A DNA stretch of 64,000 bases from Roseovarius marisflavi (GCF_900142625.1 NZ_FRBN01000011.1:1-64000); one strand, 5' to 3'. Shown: positions 1 through 9,283, counted from the first letter of the stretch. A program made the numbers and translations. The notes: generated from the sequence alone by a model not told the origin.

Positions 1-128
1 TGGCATATCCTTTTCTCAGATGAGAATTGCGGCGCGTGAACAACGCCATGATATGCCGCCCCTCAGGGGCCATCACCAACTTTTAGCTATATCTCCCATT
101 CCGGTGGCTGGATTTTTTTTGGCTTTCT

Positions 129-150
129 GTGAATTTTTCACGCTATATAT
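129..150 (+). promoter_or_regulatory. candidate operator and -10 box upstream of the aminotransferase gene
   Basis: An inverted repeat with arms GTGAA and TTCAC around a TTT centre (129-141) lies directly before TATATA (144-149), which could be a -10 box about 40 bases before the start codon at 190. No good -35 hexamer is visible, so a bound activator or repressor at the palindrome is possible. This is an inference from motif and position only. Confidence 0.3.
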
Positions 151-189
151 TCATCGATTCCGAAGACTACTTTCAGGAAAGCCGAAAAC

Positions 190-1401
190 ATGCCCCTAGC
201 CCCCAACGTTTATGACGCCGATCCGATCCCCGAATCCGCCCGCACCGAGGTCGACAGGATGCTTAAATCGGGTGATCTCTTTCGCTATACAGCGCCGAAA
301 AATGCCCCCGTCACCCTGCTTGAGGCAGAGTTTGCGGCTTTGCTTGGCTCGAAATACGCCTTGGCTGTCTCGTCCTGCTCAGCCGCGCTTTTCCTTTCGC
401 TCAAGGCGCTTGGTCTGCCGCGTGATGCGCGGGTTCTGATCCCGGCCTTTACATTTGCCGCCGTGCCGTCGTCGGTCGTGCATGCCGACTGCGTGCCGGT
501 GCTCTGCGAGGTGGGTGAGAATTACCGCATTGACATCAAGGACTTCGAGGCGCGCCTTGCGGACAACATAAGCGCCGTCATCATAAGCCACATGCGCGGG
601 CATACCTCGGACATGGATGCGATCCTCGCCCTTTGCGACGCGCGCGGCATTCCGGTGATCGAGGATGCGGCGCATTCGCTTGGCACCACCTGGAACGGGC
701 GCAATATCGGCACGCTGGGGCGGATCGGCTGTTTCAGCTTTCAATCCTACAAGATGGTCAATGCCGGCGAGGGCGGCATAATGATCACCGATGACGCCGA
801 TCTTATTGCCCGCGCCGTGATCATGTCGGGCGCTTACGAACACAACTGGACCAAGCACATTGGCGCCCCCGACCCCTTGCTTGAGGCGGCATTTGCGTGC
901 GCGCAGAACAAGTTTCCGCTTTATAATCTGCGGCTTAATAATCTGTCGGCCGCGATCATCCGTCCACAGCTTCCTGAACTTGCGCGGCGTGTCAGCCAGG
1001 GGCGCAGAAATCACGACTATGTCGCCGAGCGTCTGAACCTGTCGCCTTGGCTGAGCGTGCCTCCCAAACTTGGCCCGGAAGAGCGCGCCCCGGATTCGAT
1101 CCAGTTCAACCTTGTCGGGCTCAGCGATGAGCAAACCCGCGCCTTTGCCGATGCCGCCTCTGCGCGCGGCGTCAAGGTTCAGGTGTTCGGGCAAAACGTC
1201 GATAACGCTCGCGCCTTCTGGAACTGGCAATTCATTCCCGGTGAGACGCCCCATCTGCCGCAGACGCGTGCGATGCTGATGCGGGCCTGTGATACCCGCC
1301 TGCCCGCGCGGCTGACCACGCCCGAGCTGGACTTGATTTCCGACGCGCTTGTCAGTTCCGCAGAGGATGTGATGGGTGTTGCACGCGCCTACGGCACTTA
1401 A
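190..1401 (+). CDS. DegT/DnrJ/EryC1/StrS family PLP-dependent aminotransferase
   Basis: 403 residues, the usual length for this family of fold-type I aminotransferases, which transfer an amino group to keto-sugars of nucleotide sugars or related compounds. The N-terminal half has the typical small-residue stretch around SSCSAALFLSLKALG, the aspartate-containing VIEDAAHSLG motif that contacts the PLP ring, and SFQSYKMVNAGEGG, whose lysine should form the Schiff base. The start at 190 is supported by AGGAAAG about ten bases upstream. No sugar-pathway gene is next to it in the window, so the substrate cannot be named. A strong terminator follows. The family call is secure; the exact reaction is not. 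Confidence 0.85.
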   Translation: MPLAPNVYDADPIPESARTEVDRMLKSGDLFRYTAPKNAPVTLLEAEFAALLGSKYALAVSSCSAALFLSLKALGLPRDARVLIPAFTFAAVPSSVVHADCVPVLCEVGENYRIDIKDFEARLADNISAVIISHMRGHTSDMDAILALCDARGIPVIEDAAHSLGTTWNGRNIGTLGRIGCFSFQSYKMVNAGEGGIMITDDADLIARAVIMSGAYEHNWTKHIGAPDPLLEAAFACAQNKFPLYNLRLNNLSAAIIRPQLPELARRVSQGRRNHDYVAERLNLSPWLSVPPKLGPEERAPDSIQFNLVGLSDEQTRAFADAASARGVKVQVFGQNVDNARAFWNWQFIPGETPHLPQTRAMLMRACDTRLPARLTTPELDLISDALVSSAEDVMGVARAYGT

Positions 1402-1423
1402 GGCGGCTCAATCAGAGCAACAC

Positions 1424-1458
1424 AAAAGGCCGCCTGCATCCCCGCAGGCGGCCTTTTT
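1424..1458. terminator. bidirectional Rho-independent terminator
   Basis: A perfect 14-base-pair stem (1424-1437 with 1444-1457) with a 6-base loop, A-rich on the left and T-rich on the right. It lies between the convergent aminotransferase and yceI-like genes and can serve both. Confidence 0.85.
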
Positions 1459-1485
1459 CCCTGAGTGGTCAACACGCCGGATGGC

Positions 1486-2061
1486 TTATTCGGACCGCCC
1501 TGCTTCGATCGAGATTTTCACGTCGATTTCATCGCTGACATAGGGCGCGAACTTATCGACACCAAAGTCAGAGCGCAGCAATGTCGTGGTGGCATCGAAC
1601 CCCATCCAGGGCTTGCCATTCATCGGGTGCGCCTCAAGGCTTTGGTTCAAAGTCGCGTTCAGCGTGACCGATTTCGTCATGCCGTTCATCGACAGATCGC
1701 CGGTGATTTTGGCCGTGTTGTCGCCGGTCACTTCGATGGCGGTCGAGGTGAAGGTAACCATGTCGCCCTCAGAGGCGCCAAAGAAATCCTCGGTCATGAA
1801 ATGATCAAAGCGTTTTTGCCAGCCGGTCATCATCGACATCAAAGGCATCGAGACAGTAACCGACGAGGCCGCAGGATCTTCGGCGTCAAAGCTGATCGAG
1901 CCCTCAAAGCCCGAAAACATCCCATAGGTGGTCGAGAAACCCAGATGGTTGTAAGAAAACACAACTTGGCTGTGGCTCGGATCCAAGGTGTAGTCTTGCG
2001 GAGCGGCAATCGCCCCGGTCGTGGTCAGGGCAAGAGCCGCTGCGATCAAAGTCTGTTTCAT
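1486..2061 (-). CDS. YceI family periplasmic protein
   Basis: 191 residues from the ATG at 2061, which is preceded by GGAGG at good spacing. An upstream in-frame start is possible but would put the signal peptide inside the protein. The N-terminus MKQTLIAAALALTTTGAIA is a classical Sec signal peptide, so the protein should be periplasmic. The mature part begins YTLDPSHSQVVFSYNHLG and continues with MFSGFEGSISFD and later FGVDKFAPYVSDEIDVKI, all typical of the YceI lipocalin-like barrel that binds polyisoprenoid-type lipids. Its physiological role in most bacteria is unclear. It is transcribed alone, toward the terminator shared with the aminotransferase. Confidence 0.88.
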   Translation of the reverse strand: MKQTLIAAALALTTTGAIAAPQDYTLDPSHSQVVFSYNHLGFSTTYGMFSGFEGSISFDAEDPAASSVTVSMPLMSMMTGWQKRFDHFMTEDFFGASEGDMVTFTSTAIEVTGDNTAKITGDLSMNGMTKSVTLNATLNQSLEAHPMNGKPWMGFDATTTLLRSDFGVDKFAPYVSDEIDVKISIEAGRSE

Positions 2062-2180
2062 TATCAAGAGCCTCCAGGCGAGAAACGTACAAGTCATGCT
2101 TATACACTTCGCCCCGGTGGCCCAAAATCACAATTACGTAGATTCAAACAGGGGCTGTGAACTGGCGAACACTCGCCGGT

Positions 2181-2690
2181 TCAGGCGGCAAAGCTTAACG
2201 CTCGGCGCAGGGCGCGTTCCGTCGCGCGGTCATTCACAGGCAAGGCCACGACCTGACGACCCGAAAAATCGCGCGCTGTCAGAACATGGTCACGCAGGGA
2301 CAGTTCCGCCAGATCGTCAAGCGCATATACCGCAACCCGTCGCGTGCGCCCGTCAAGCCCGGTCTCTATCACACGAAGCTGGCGGCGCGTGGTATCGATT
2401 TGCACTTCGGGTGCGATATCTTCGGGATCGAGGGTGGAAAAGCACATCGCTCCGACACAGAACAGGGACAGCGAAAAGACCAGCTTGATCAGCATCATAG
2501 CCGCATCATTCGCGCCCGTTGACACAAGCCAGATGCCCGCAGAAGACAACAAAAGCACGCTTCCAAGGAACCCCTTGGCGGCACGGCGGAAGTCCTTCTT
2601 CTTCGTCTTTTTCTCGGACATTGCGGTGTTGTCATGAAAGCTGTGAGGCGCATGTGTGAAATCACGCGGCAAATCCGGCAAGGCAACCAT
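2181..2690 (-). CDS. small membrane protein of unknown function
   Basis: 169 residues from the ATG at 2690, chosen because GGAAAGG stands before it; a second ATG at 2621 (MSEKKTKKK) has no clear ribosome site. A basic segment KKTKKKDFRRAAKG precedes two hydrophobic stretches, GFLGSVLLLSSAGIWLV and AMMLIKLVFSLSLFCVGAM. After these comes a soluble C-terminal domain of about 80 residues with RRQLRVIETGLDGRTRRVAVY, probably facing the cytoplasm. I recognise no named family. It is divergent from rpsF and the two share the 2691-2922 intergenic region. Confidence 0.65.
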   Translation of the reverse strand: MVALPDLPRDFTHAPHSFHDNTAMSEKKTKKKDFRRAAKGFLGSVLLLSSAGIWLVSTGANDAAMMLIKLVFSLSLFCVGAMCFSTLDPEDIAPEVQIDTTRRQLRVIETGLDGRTRRVAVYALDDLAELSLRDHVLTARDFSGRQVVALPVNDRATERALRRALSFAA

Positions 2691-2787
2691 GTCTTTATCC
2701 TTTCCACTCGAACAGGTACAACTTGGCCGCAAAACGTGCCGTAAATGGGACAAACCCAAGGCATTCCTTCGACCCGGTCAAACCGGC

Positions 2788-2816
2788 TTGCGCGTCGACC
2801 GCATCCATCGTATACG
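2788..2816 (+). promoter_or_regulatory. candidate sigma-70 promoter of the rpsF operon
   Basis: TTGCGC (2788-2793) and TATACG (2811-2816) are separated by exactly 17 bases. This would start transcription near 2823 and leave a leader of about 100 bases before rpsF, in which autogenous control by ribosomal proteins is possible. Assigned from hexamer match and spacing only. Confidence 0.45.
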
Positions 2817-2922
2817 CGCCGGACCTTTCGTAATCGTTATGCACCGCGCAGTCTCTCGTGGATGGGCCGCGAAAGGGTCTTGTCCGTCCTATGAAATGCG
2901 CCTTGATAGAAATGGAGAAAAC

Positions 2923-3285
2923 ATGCCGCTATATGAGCATGTCATGATCGCGCGCCAGGACCTGTCCACCGCGCAAGCCGAAAGCCTTGTTGAACATTTC
3001 GGCACCGTGCTGACCGATAATGGCGGCACACTCGTTGAAAGCGAGTATTGGGGCGTCAAGACGATGGCCTACAAGATCAACAAGAACCGCAAAGGCCACT
3101 ATGCCTTTCTGAAAACCGACGCCCCGTCGTCGGCGGTTCAGGAGATGGAGCGCCTGATGCGCCTGCATGATGATGTGATGCGCGTTCTGACCATCAAGGT
3201 CGATGAGCACGCCGAGGGCCCCTCGGTGCAGATGCAGAAGCGCGAGGAACGTGGTGAGCGTGGCGAACGCCGCGAGCGCCGTTAA
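2923..3285 (+). CDS. rpsF: 30S ribosomal protein S6
   Basis: 120 residues. The start at 2923 follows GGAGAA and gives the standard S6 N-terminus MPLYEHVMIARQDLS. The fold is recognisable from EYWGVKTMAYKINKNRKGHY and LMRLHDDVMRVLTIKV. S6 binds 16S rRNA together with S18 in the platform of the small subunit. The tail REERGERGERRERR is a charged repeat longer than in many S6 proteins; such tails are common in this group. First gene of the S6-S18-L9 operon, 29 bases before rpsR. Confidence 0.97.
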   Translation: MPLYEHVMIARQDLSTAQAESLVEHFGTVLTDNGGTLVESEYWGVKTMAYKINKNRKGHYAFLKTDAPSSAVQEMERLMRLHDDVMRVLTIKVDEHAEGPSVQMQKREERGERGERRERR

Positions 3286-3314
3286 TCCATCACTTGAAGA
3301 AAGGACTATAACCA

Positions 3315-3542
3315 ATGGCTACCAAACCGTTTTTCCGTCGCCGCAAGGTCTGCCCCTTCTCGGGTGATGATGCGCCGAAAATTGACTATAAAGACACGCG
3401 CCTGCTGCAACGCTACATCTCTGAGCGTGGCAAGATCGTGCCGTCCCGCATCACCGCAGTCTCGGCTAAAAAGCAGCGTGAACTGGCCCGTGCCATCAAA
3501 CGTGCCCGCTTTCTCGCCCTGCTGCCTTATGCCGTGAAATAA
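3315..3542 (+). CDS. rpsR: 30S ribosomal protein S18
   Basis: 75 residues, the usual length. Conserved features are [12 protein letters not shown] near the N-terminus, [19 protein letters not shown] in the middle and [13 protein letters not shown] at the end. S18 pairs with S6 on the 16S rRNA platform. AAGAAAGGA before the ATG supports the start. It lies between rpsF and rplI with short gaps and is certainly cotranscribed. Confidence 0.97.
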   Translation: MATKPFFRRRKVCPFSGDDAPKIDYKDTRLLQRYISERGKIVPSRITAVSAKKQRELARAIKRARFLALLPYAVK

Positions 3543-3554
3543 GGAGACATTGAT

Positions 3555-4172
3555 ATGCAAGTGATCCTTCTTGAACGCGTGGCCAAGCTTGGCCAGATGG
3601 GCGAAGTCGTTGACGTAAAGCCCGGCTTTGCGCGCAACTATCTTCTGCCGCAGCGCAAGGCGCTCTCGGCTTCGGCCAAGAACATCGAAGACTTCGCGAA
3701 CCGCAAATCGCAGCTTGAGGCACAAAACCTCGAGACCCGCAAAGAAGCCGAAGCCATGGCGGACAAGCTGAACGGTCAGCAGTTCATCGTGATTCGCCAG
3801 GCCTCTGACAGCGGCGCGCTTTATGGCTCGGTCAGCACCCGTGACGCGGCCGACTCGGCAACCGAGAACGGCTTTACCGTCGAGCGCAAGCAAGTCGCGC
3901 TGACCAGCCCGATCAAATACCTTGGTCTGCATGACGTTATCGTCACACTGCACCCCGAGGTCGAGGCGACCATCGTTCTGAACGTTGCGCGCTCTACCGA
4001 AGAAGCCGAGCTTCAGGCGTCTGGCAAATCCATTCAGGATGCCGCCGCAGAAGCCGAACAAGCCGCCGATTTTGAAATCGCGGAACTGTTCGAGGATATC
4101 GGCGCAGCCGCATCGGACGACGATGATCTGTCAGCGATTGCCGAATCCGTCGAAGACGACGCGAACACCTGA
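3555..4172 (+). CDS. rplI: 50S ribosomal protein L9
   Basis: 205 residues. The N-terminal RNA-binding domain shows [19 protein letters not shown] and [12 protein letters not shown]; a connecting helix follows and then the C-terminal domain. L9 reaches out from the base of the L1 stalk and helps to keep reading frame. The last 45 residues form an acidic extension ([16 protein letters not shown] and further D/E runs), which makes it longer than the E. coli protein of about 149 residues. GGAGA precedes the start. Last gene of the operon, followed by a terminator. Confidence 0.97.
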   Translation: MQVILLERVAKLGQMGEVVDVKPGFARNYLLPQRKALSASAKNIEDFANRKSQLEAQNLETRKEAEAMADKLNGQQFIVIRQASDSGALYGSVSTRDAADSATENGFTVERKQVALTSPIKYLGLHDVIVTLHPEVEATIVLNVARSTEEAELQASGKSIQDAAAEAEQAADFEIAELFEDIGAAASDDDDLSAIAESVEDDANT

Positions 4173-4195
4173 GGCGAGCACGCCGTTGCGTTCTG

Positions 4196-4231
4196 AAAGC
4201 CGCGCGCCCTGACTGGCGCGCGGCTTTTTTT
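4196..4231 (+). terminator. Rho-independent terminator of the rpsF-rpsR-rplI operon
   Basis: Stem 4196-4208 with 4215-4227 (AAAGCCGCGCGCC and its complement), a 6-base loop and seven T residues to 4231. It lies 24 bases after rplI and separates the ribosomal operon from luxR. Confidence 0.85.
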
Positions 4232-4461
4232 GTTGACAAAACGTCGCAGGCACCCCACTCAACTGTCGGGAGACTGCTACATCTGTTTTGTTCCGAGTGT
4301 TACCGAGACCTCCGTTCGCGTCAAAAGCACACCGATCCCCCTTGATTGAAATGCGGGGGTATAGTGGTATCGTAAGCAACCAACTCACAGAACTGGGAGA
4401 TTCGGTTGGAACATGAACAAGAGATGGAGGATCAGGGGTAACTTCACGGTCCCATGGCGAA

Positions 4462-5175
4462 ATGCAAAAACGCATCGACCTCATAGATCTGGCAAGCACG
4501 CCAGAGTGTCAGCGCGACTATGTCGGACACCTAAACAAGCTGTGTGACACGCTTGGTGTTGAGCATGCGACCTATTTCGCGGCAAACCCGATCTCTGGAA
4601 AGATGCATGGTTTCACCACCTATCCTGACGACTGGAAATCTCATTACGTCGCAAATCGCCTTCAGGAATACGACCCCACCTTGAATTCAGCTTCCCGATC
4701 GGTCGCACCGGTCGACTGGCAGCGCCTGATGCGCGACCCAAATTATGACCGTGTATTCAAAGACGCCCATGATTTCAAGCTGCCCGAGCGGGGCGTCACG
4801 GTGCCAATTCGCGGAATGTTCGGTGAAATCGGACTGCTGTGTGCCTGTAGCTCAGTGCCACAGGCCGAATGGATCAAGCTGAAACGCGACATTCTGGGCA
4901 GCCTTCTCAACAACGCCGTCCACCTGCACGACGCGGTGATGAACTCTGATCCACTCTTGAAAACGCTGCGTCAACCAAAGCTTTCGTCGCGGGAAATCGA
5001 AATCCTACAATGGGTTGCAGCGGGCAAGTCCCAGCAGGACATTGGCGACATTCTGATGATATCTTCTCGCACTGTCGAAGTTCATGTGCGTTCAACCCGC
5101 GAAAAGCTATGCACGATCAGCACCGCGCAGGCTGTTGGGCGCGCAGTCAGCCTCGGATTGATCTACCCCGGTTGA
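4462..5175 (+). CDS. LuxR-family autoinducer-binding transcriptional regulator
   Basis: 237 residues. The N-terminal autoinducer-binding domain keeps the six residues typical of acyl-homoserine-lactone receptors: W and Y in YPDDWKSHYV, D and P in EYDP, W in VDWQRL, and G in ERGVTVPIRG. The C-terminal GerE-type helix-turn-helix (about residues 170-235) contains LSSREIEILQWVAAGKS and SSRTVEVHVRSTREKL. It should bind a lux-box near its targets when it holds the signal made by the synthase 148 bases downstream on the same strand. The pair sits between rplI and tig. The start at 4462 lacks a strong ribosome site, so it could shift slightly. Confidence 0.92.
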   Translation: MQKRIDLIDLASTPECQRDYVGHLNKLCDTLGVEHATYFAANPISGKMHGFTTYPDDWKSHYVANRLQEYDPTLNSASRSVAPVDWQRLMRDPNYDRVFKDAHDFKLPERGVTVPIRGMFGEIGLLCACSSVPQAEWIKLKRDILGSLLNNAVHLHDAVMNSDPLLKTLRQPKLSSREIEILQWVAAGKSQQDIGDILMISSRTVEVHVRSTREKLCTISTAQAVGRAVSLGLIYPG

Positions 5176-5210
5176 ATTCACCAAAGAGATGTGTCAGGTT
5201 TGTATCGCCG

Positions 5211-5222
5211 GTTTGAACAAAC
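5211..5222. promoter_or_regulatory. inverted repeat upstream of luxI, possible LuxR-type operator
   Basis: GTTTGAACAAAC has 5-base arms GTTTG/CAAAC around AA and lies 102 bases before the synthase start, in the luxR-luxI intergenic region. It is shorter than the classical 18-20 base lux-box, so this is only a candidate. Confidence 0.2.
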
Positions 5223-5323
5223 GTTTTCGTGAACATGGCCGCACTACGGGATTTCCCTAATTTTTAAAAAATGAAATATCGGTATCTTCGTCCCTCTAGC
5301 ACTCACATTGGGGAAGAAAAACC

Positions 5324-6130
5324 ATGATCCTTGTAATCGACGCTTTGAACCGAGACCGGTTCCAATCTGTTATCGACGATATGTTCCAACTTCGGGCCCG
5401 TGTCTTTCAAGACCGCATGGGATGGGATGTGACGGTCGAAGACGGGCGCGAATTTGATATTTTTGACAACCTCGATCCGGTCTATCTCGTCGCTCTGGAC
5501 GACTCATATAACGTGATCGGGTGTAATCGCATGCTGCAGACCACTGGTCCGCATATGCTGACAGATGTGTTCCAGGATATCCTGATGGGAGAACCGCCCT
5601 TGCGCAGTGCCACGGTCTGGGAAAACACGCGGTTTTGCATCGACACCGACCGCCTGAAACAGCCGGGATCCACGCGCAGCGTTTCCGCCACAGCCTGTGA
5701 GCTGATGGCCGGCATTGCCGAATACGCCTACGAATCTGGCATCTCGGATGTGATCAGCGTCGTAGATCCGGCCATGGACCGCATCCTGAAGCGCTGTGAT
5801 AATGCGCCCCATGGCTATCTCGGCCAAACCGTTCAGATGGGTAAGACAAAGGCACTTGCCGCGCTCAGCGATATCACCGAAGAGCGCATTGCCCGCATTC
5901 GCAATTTCGCCGGGATCACCGGAAATATCTTTGCTGACGAAGACGAAGTTGCAGATGCACTTGCCGCGCGGTCCACTGACGACACGATGTCGCCGGACCT
6001 TCGCGACTATTGCGACGAACAGATCGCAGCCGCTACCACCGAACACGAAAAACGTGCGGCAGTGGCGCTTCGAGCCGCCCTTGCGCAAACAATTCGTTCC
6101 AGCTCAGACATTCGCGCTACCCCCCAATAA
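5324..6130 (+). CDS. LuxI-type acyl-homoserine-lactone synthase
   Basis: 268 residues. It makes N-acyl-homoserine lactone from S-adenosylmethionine and an acyl donor. The LuxI catalytic and structural residues are in place with a one-residue offset: R24 and F28 in RARVFQDRMGW, W34, E43/D45 and D48 in REFDIFD, R69 in GCNRM, E100 and R103 in WENTRF. The protein is longer than LuxI (about 200), with a C-terminal extension of some 60 residues rich in D, E and A that I do not recognise. GGGGAAG before the ATG supports the start. It is next to its probable receptor gene and ends at a terminator. Confidence 0.93.
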   Translation: MILVIDALNRDRFQSVIDDMFQLRARVFQDRMGWDVTVEDGREFDIFDNLDPVYLVALDDSYNVIGCNRMLQTTGPHMLTDVFQDILMGEPPLRSATVWENTRFCIDTDRLKQPGSTRSVSATACELMAGIAEYAYESGISDVISVVDPAMDRILKRCDNAPHGYLGQTVQMGKTKALAALSDITEERIARIRNFAGITGNIFADEDEVADALAARSTDDTMSPDLRDYCDEQIAAATTEHEKRAAVALRAALAQTIRSSSDIRATPQ

Positions 6131-6189
6131 GCGCAGTTACTCACGGACAGAACGCACACCCTGATCCGCTCTGCAGCGAAAGAACGAAA

Positions 6190-6229
6190 AAGGGCCGCTC
6201 GGTTTCTCCCCAGGGCGGCCCTTCTTTTT
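6190..6229. terminator. bidirectional terminator between luxI and tig
   Basis: Stem AAGGGCCGC (6190-6198) with GCGGCCCTT (6215-6223), followed by CTTTTT on the plus strand and preceded by an A-run. It lies between the convergent luxI and tig genes. Confidence 0.8.
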
Positions 6230-6248
6230 GTAGTGACGCCGACGGCGA

Positions 6249-7580
6249 TTATTCGTCGTTCATGGCCTCGATGGCTTTTTCCAGGTCGTCCTTGGAGATT
6301 TCTTTTTCGGAAACCTCGGCCAGCTCAACCACGAAATCAATCACCTTGTCCTCGAAGATCGGTGCGCGCATCTGCTGACGCATTTGCGGGTTTTTCTGAA
6401 CGTATTCAAAGAACTCCCGCTCGTGGCCCGGATATTGACGCGCCTGGTTCATCACCGCCTGGGTCATTTCGGCATCGGTCACTTCGACATTTGCCTTCTG
6501 GCCAAGCTCTGCCAGAACAAGCCCGAGACGCACCCGGCGCCCGGCCAGTTTGGTGTGCTCATCGGTCACTTCGACCTCGGGGTGATCATGGCCCTGAACC
6601 TCGGGGTTGTCCTCGTGCCAAAGCTGATGCGCGATCTGCTTGGCCTCGGTTTCAACCATCGTCGGCGGAAGATCGAAGCTGATCTTTTCGTCGAGAACGT
6701 CAAGCAGGTTACGCTTGAGGATGGCGCGCGAGGCACCGGCATATTCCGCTTCGAGGCGTTCGCTGATCTGGGCCTTGAGACCGGCAAGATCTTCTGCGCC
6801 GTATTTCTGGGCCAGCTCGTCGTCGATCTTGGCGGCAACCGGCTTGCGCACGGCTTTGATGGTGCAGTCAAACACCGCCTCTTTACCTGCCAGATGCTCG
6901 GCCTGGTATTCCTCGGGGAAGGTGACCGTGACGGCCTTTTCTTCCTCGGCCTTCACACCGACCAGCTGCTCCTCGAAACCGGGGATGAAGCTGTTGGAGC
7001 CAAGCACAAGCGGGTAATCCTCGGCGCTTCCGCCTTCAAAGGCTTCGCCGTCAACCTTGCCGACAAAGTCGATCACAACCTGATCGCCGTCTTTCGATTT
7101 CACGCCGGCCTTGCGGTCTTTGAAATCCTGTGCGCTCTCGGCCAGATTGGCCAGCGCCTCGTCGACGGCGGCATCGTCGGCCTTGACCACCAGGCGCTCA
7201 AGCTTGATGGTTTTCAGGTCAATTTCCGGGATTGGAGGCAGAGCTTCATAGCTCATCTCGACTTCGACGTCGTCGCCTTCTTTCCAGTCCTTGTTTGTCA
7301 TTTTGACATCGGGCTCAAACGCCGGACGCTCTTTCTTTTCTTCGAAGTGCGCTTTCATGGCGTCATCGACGGTTTCCTGCATGGCTTCGCCAAGCACCCG
7401 GTCGCCGAATTGCTTTTTCAAGAGTGCCAGCGGCACTTTACCTTTGCGAAAACCTTTCATCTCGACATCGGGCTGGGCTTCTTTCAGCTTGTCCATCACC
7501 TTGGCGTCCAGGTCTTTGGCCGACAGGGTCATCTTGTAGCTGCGCTTTAGGCCTTCGTTCAGGGTCTCGGTGACCTGCAT
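6249..7580 (-). CDS. tig: trigger factor, ribosome-associated chaperone and prolyl isomerase
   Basis: 443 residues, full length. The N-terminal ribosome-binding domain contains the signature [17 protein letters not shown]; the central FKBP-like domain has [21 protein letters not shown] and [16 protein letters not shown]; the C-terminal helical domain follows. It binds L23 at the ribosome exit tunnel and shields nascent chains. Transcribed alone, away from the accessory block, and convergent with luxI. It marks the last core gene before the accessory region at its left edge. Confidence 0.97.
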   Translation of the reverse strand: MQVTETLNEGLKRSYKMTLSAKDLDAKVMDKLKEAQPDVEMKGFRKGKVPLALLKKQFGDRVLGEAMQETVDDAMKAHFEEKKERPAFEPDVKMTNKDWKEGDDVEVEMSYEALPPIPEIDLKTIKLERLVVKADDAAVDEALANLAESAQDFKDRKAGVKSKDGDQVVIDFVGKVDGEAFEGGSAEDYPLVLGSNSFIPGFEEQLVGVKAEEEKAVTVTFPEEYQAEHLAGKEAVFDCTIKAVRKPVAAKIDDELAQKYGAEDLAGLKAQISERLEAEYAGASRAILKRNLLDVLDEKISFDLPPTMVETEAKQIAHQLWHEDNPEVQGHDHPEVEVTDEHTKLAGRRVRLGLVLAELGQKANVEVTDAEMTQAVMNQARQYPGHEREFFEYVQKNPQMRQQMRAPIFEDKVIDFVVELAEVSEKEISKDDLEKAIEAMNDE

Positions 7581-8145
7581 TGTTCGTCCTCATCCATTGC
7601 AATCGGGCCGCGGAGGCGTCCGCAGCGGTCAAAATCAGGGGTCGTTCTAGGTGCGCAACGCGCGGCTTGCAAGCAGAGTCTTTTGTGCGCGATCCCGCCA
7701 GCATCGAAACCCCGCAGATTATCCCCAAGAATGAAAGGCAGCACTGGGCCGCTTGACGCATCAGCCTTCAGGCAAGGGTCGCCCGTAATCCTCCAACCCC
7801 GACGCATTCACCCTTGCGCGTGACCCGCCTCACCCCGCGCTATCGGGCATTATTTTGCTGCGAACGTCGGGCCATTTCTGCACGATCCTGCCGGATCAGG
7901 GAAATTCCGCCGCTCAAACTTTATTCTGCACCATGCGCCACCACCTGACCGGTATCGTCAACTGTCAAAGGCGACGTAAGAACCTGCCATTGGGGCGGAG
8001 CAAAAGTAGGCCAGCTTGGGGCGTGCGCCCTGGAGCGTGTGGCCCTCAATCAGCAGGCACGGTCCAAGGCGCATCGGCCGTCAGGCCAATTGTTCATTTA
8101 TCAGGTTGAAGGATTAGCGAGGCGTGCGCGGCTTTGGTCGAGGCG
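7581..8145. other. intergenic region upstream of tig with a probable IS21-type element end
   Basis: The part next to tig should hold its promoter, but I see no clear hexamers. Around 7960-8090 lies sequence directly outside an istB remnant, where the terminal repeats of an IS21-family element are expected: CTGTCAAAGGCGACGTAAGA near 7967 and two GGGGCG-containing segments. Open frames here look non-coding. I take about 7960 as the left limit of mobile-element sequence, by inference. Confidence 0.35.
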
Positions 8146-8271
8146 TTAGCGTTCGCCATTCATTTCCAGGATGTTAACGTGGTGGGTCAGCCGGTCGAGT
8201 AGCGCAGCGGTCAGGCGCTCTGGGCCGAAGGTTTCCGTCCAGTCTTCGAACGGCAAATTGCTTGTGATCAG
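8146..8271 (-). pseudogene. C-terminal remnant of IS21-family helper ATPase IstB
   Basis: Read on the minus strand this encodes about 41 residues beginning LITSNLPFEDWTETFGPERL and ending LTHHVNILEMNGER before a stop. That matches the C-terminal end of IstB, the AAA+ ATPase that assists the IS21 transposase. Everything upstream (the P-loop part, and IstA) is missing, and the sequence changes abruptly near 8272 to unrelated plus-strand coding debris. It is a dead transposon fragment at the left side of the accessory block. Confidence 0.75.
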
Positions 8272-8275
8272 AGTT

Positions 8276-8716
8276 GATCCTCTGGACGGCTGGCGGGATC
8301 AGGCCTGGTTCTACATTCGCCCCGAATGCTGGAAAGCCATCCATGATGAAGGCGATCCGATCGAAATGGCCCGCCTGCACGGAGAGGGAGACCTGCTCAA
8401 GACCCAAGCGGGCACGGGTCGTCACCCGGCGGAAGTTGTTTGATCGCTACGCGCGCGGCAAACCGACTTCACTGAGGATGCCCCGCTGTTTGATCTCTGG
8501 CGAACCCATAGTCAGGCCCTGTTGACGATGTGGGAAAAAGATCCTTTCCCGATCATCAACTTCAACAGCTCTCCGACGGATTATGCACGCCAGATTGCAG
8601 CTTTGTCTTGTCCCTCATTGATCACCTTGATGCACGAAGCGCCTCGTCATCATTTACCTGAGTCCCTGAATTTCATCCAGTTTTGTGTAGACCTAGGGGC
8701 TCAGGTTAATCTCTGA
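8276..8716 (+). pseudogene. decayed gene fragment, possibly the C-terminus of a DUF927-type protein
   Basis: A plus-strand frame reads GWRDQAWFYIRPECWKAIHD then DPIEMARLHGEGDLLKT. It hits a stop at 8441-8443 and continues in the same frame as TEDAPLFDLWRTHSQALLTMW and on to a stop at 8716. The W-FYI-PE-W spacing and the following 'DP.E.AR' resemble the C-terminal end of DUF927 proteins, primase/helicase-like proteins of phages and plasmids. It has no start and is joined directly to the istB remnant. The family is an inference from memory of the pattern; the last 65 residues (from about 8522) match nothing I know. Confidence 0.4.
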
Positions 8717-9283
8717 AACATACTGTTTCCACAGCCAAGGCGCGATCAGGACAATTTTGCCCAAATTATGCCAAAGTATCCCAGCAAATGGTTTCAGCAT
8801 TAGATCGCCAATTAATAAGAGAGGTTAATGCTGTGTTCAGTGAATACGCGAGAAAGAATGACGCAACAGACATAAACGGAAGCAGTAAGCCAAGGTCGCA
8901 ATCAAGACATGACAAGTTTCCTGCGCTCATTGATCAGACAGAAATTGATGAAGGCTGCCACCCGATTACTCTTTCAAAGCTCCGCAAGTGGATATCCAGC
9001 GTGACTGGCAGGTAGTGAAGCGCTAGGCACGCACCGCTTGCTCCGGCGCTTCAAAGACGCCTAAAGATACGCATCAACGGTAAAATGCAACTAAAGCGAG
9101 ATCATCAGACTGCAAACTAGTCGAAAATGCTTGATGAGCTCTGGCCTGGCCCTTACTGCGTGACGTCGGCACATTTCAGACAGAATGACAAACTTTAACC
9201 GGAAAGCAGACCCATTCCTTCCCTAAGATTATGTGACAATACTACTCGTTTAAAAGATAACAGAAATTTAGACAGGTCAAATC
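8717..9283. other. mostly non-coding stretch before the histidine kinase gene
   Basis: AT-richer sequence of 567 bases. A 75-codon open frame at 8788-9015 (plus strand, starting MVSALDRQLIREVNAVFSEY) has no ribosome site and no recognisable domain, so it may be chance or a small gene. The last 100 bases should contain the kinase promoter, but no convincing -35/-10 pair stands out. Confidence 0.4.

Noticed and set aside
1..6. CAT at 4-6 with AAGGAT behind it on the minus strand, possible start of a gene running off the left edge
   Set aside because: Only two codons lie inside the window, so nothing can be said about it.
5504..6088. Long minus-strand frame opposite luxI
   Set aside because: Shadow of a well-identified gene, with no domain of its own.
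6384..7550. 388-codon frame antisense to tig
   Set aside because: The trigger factor signature on the other strand is unambiguous.
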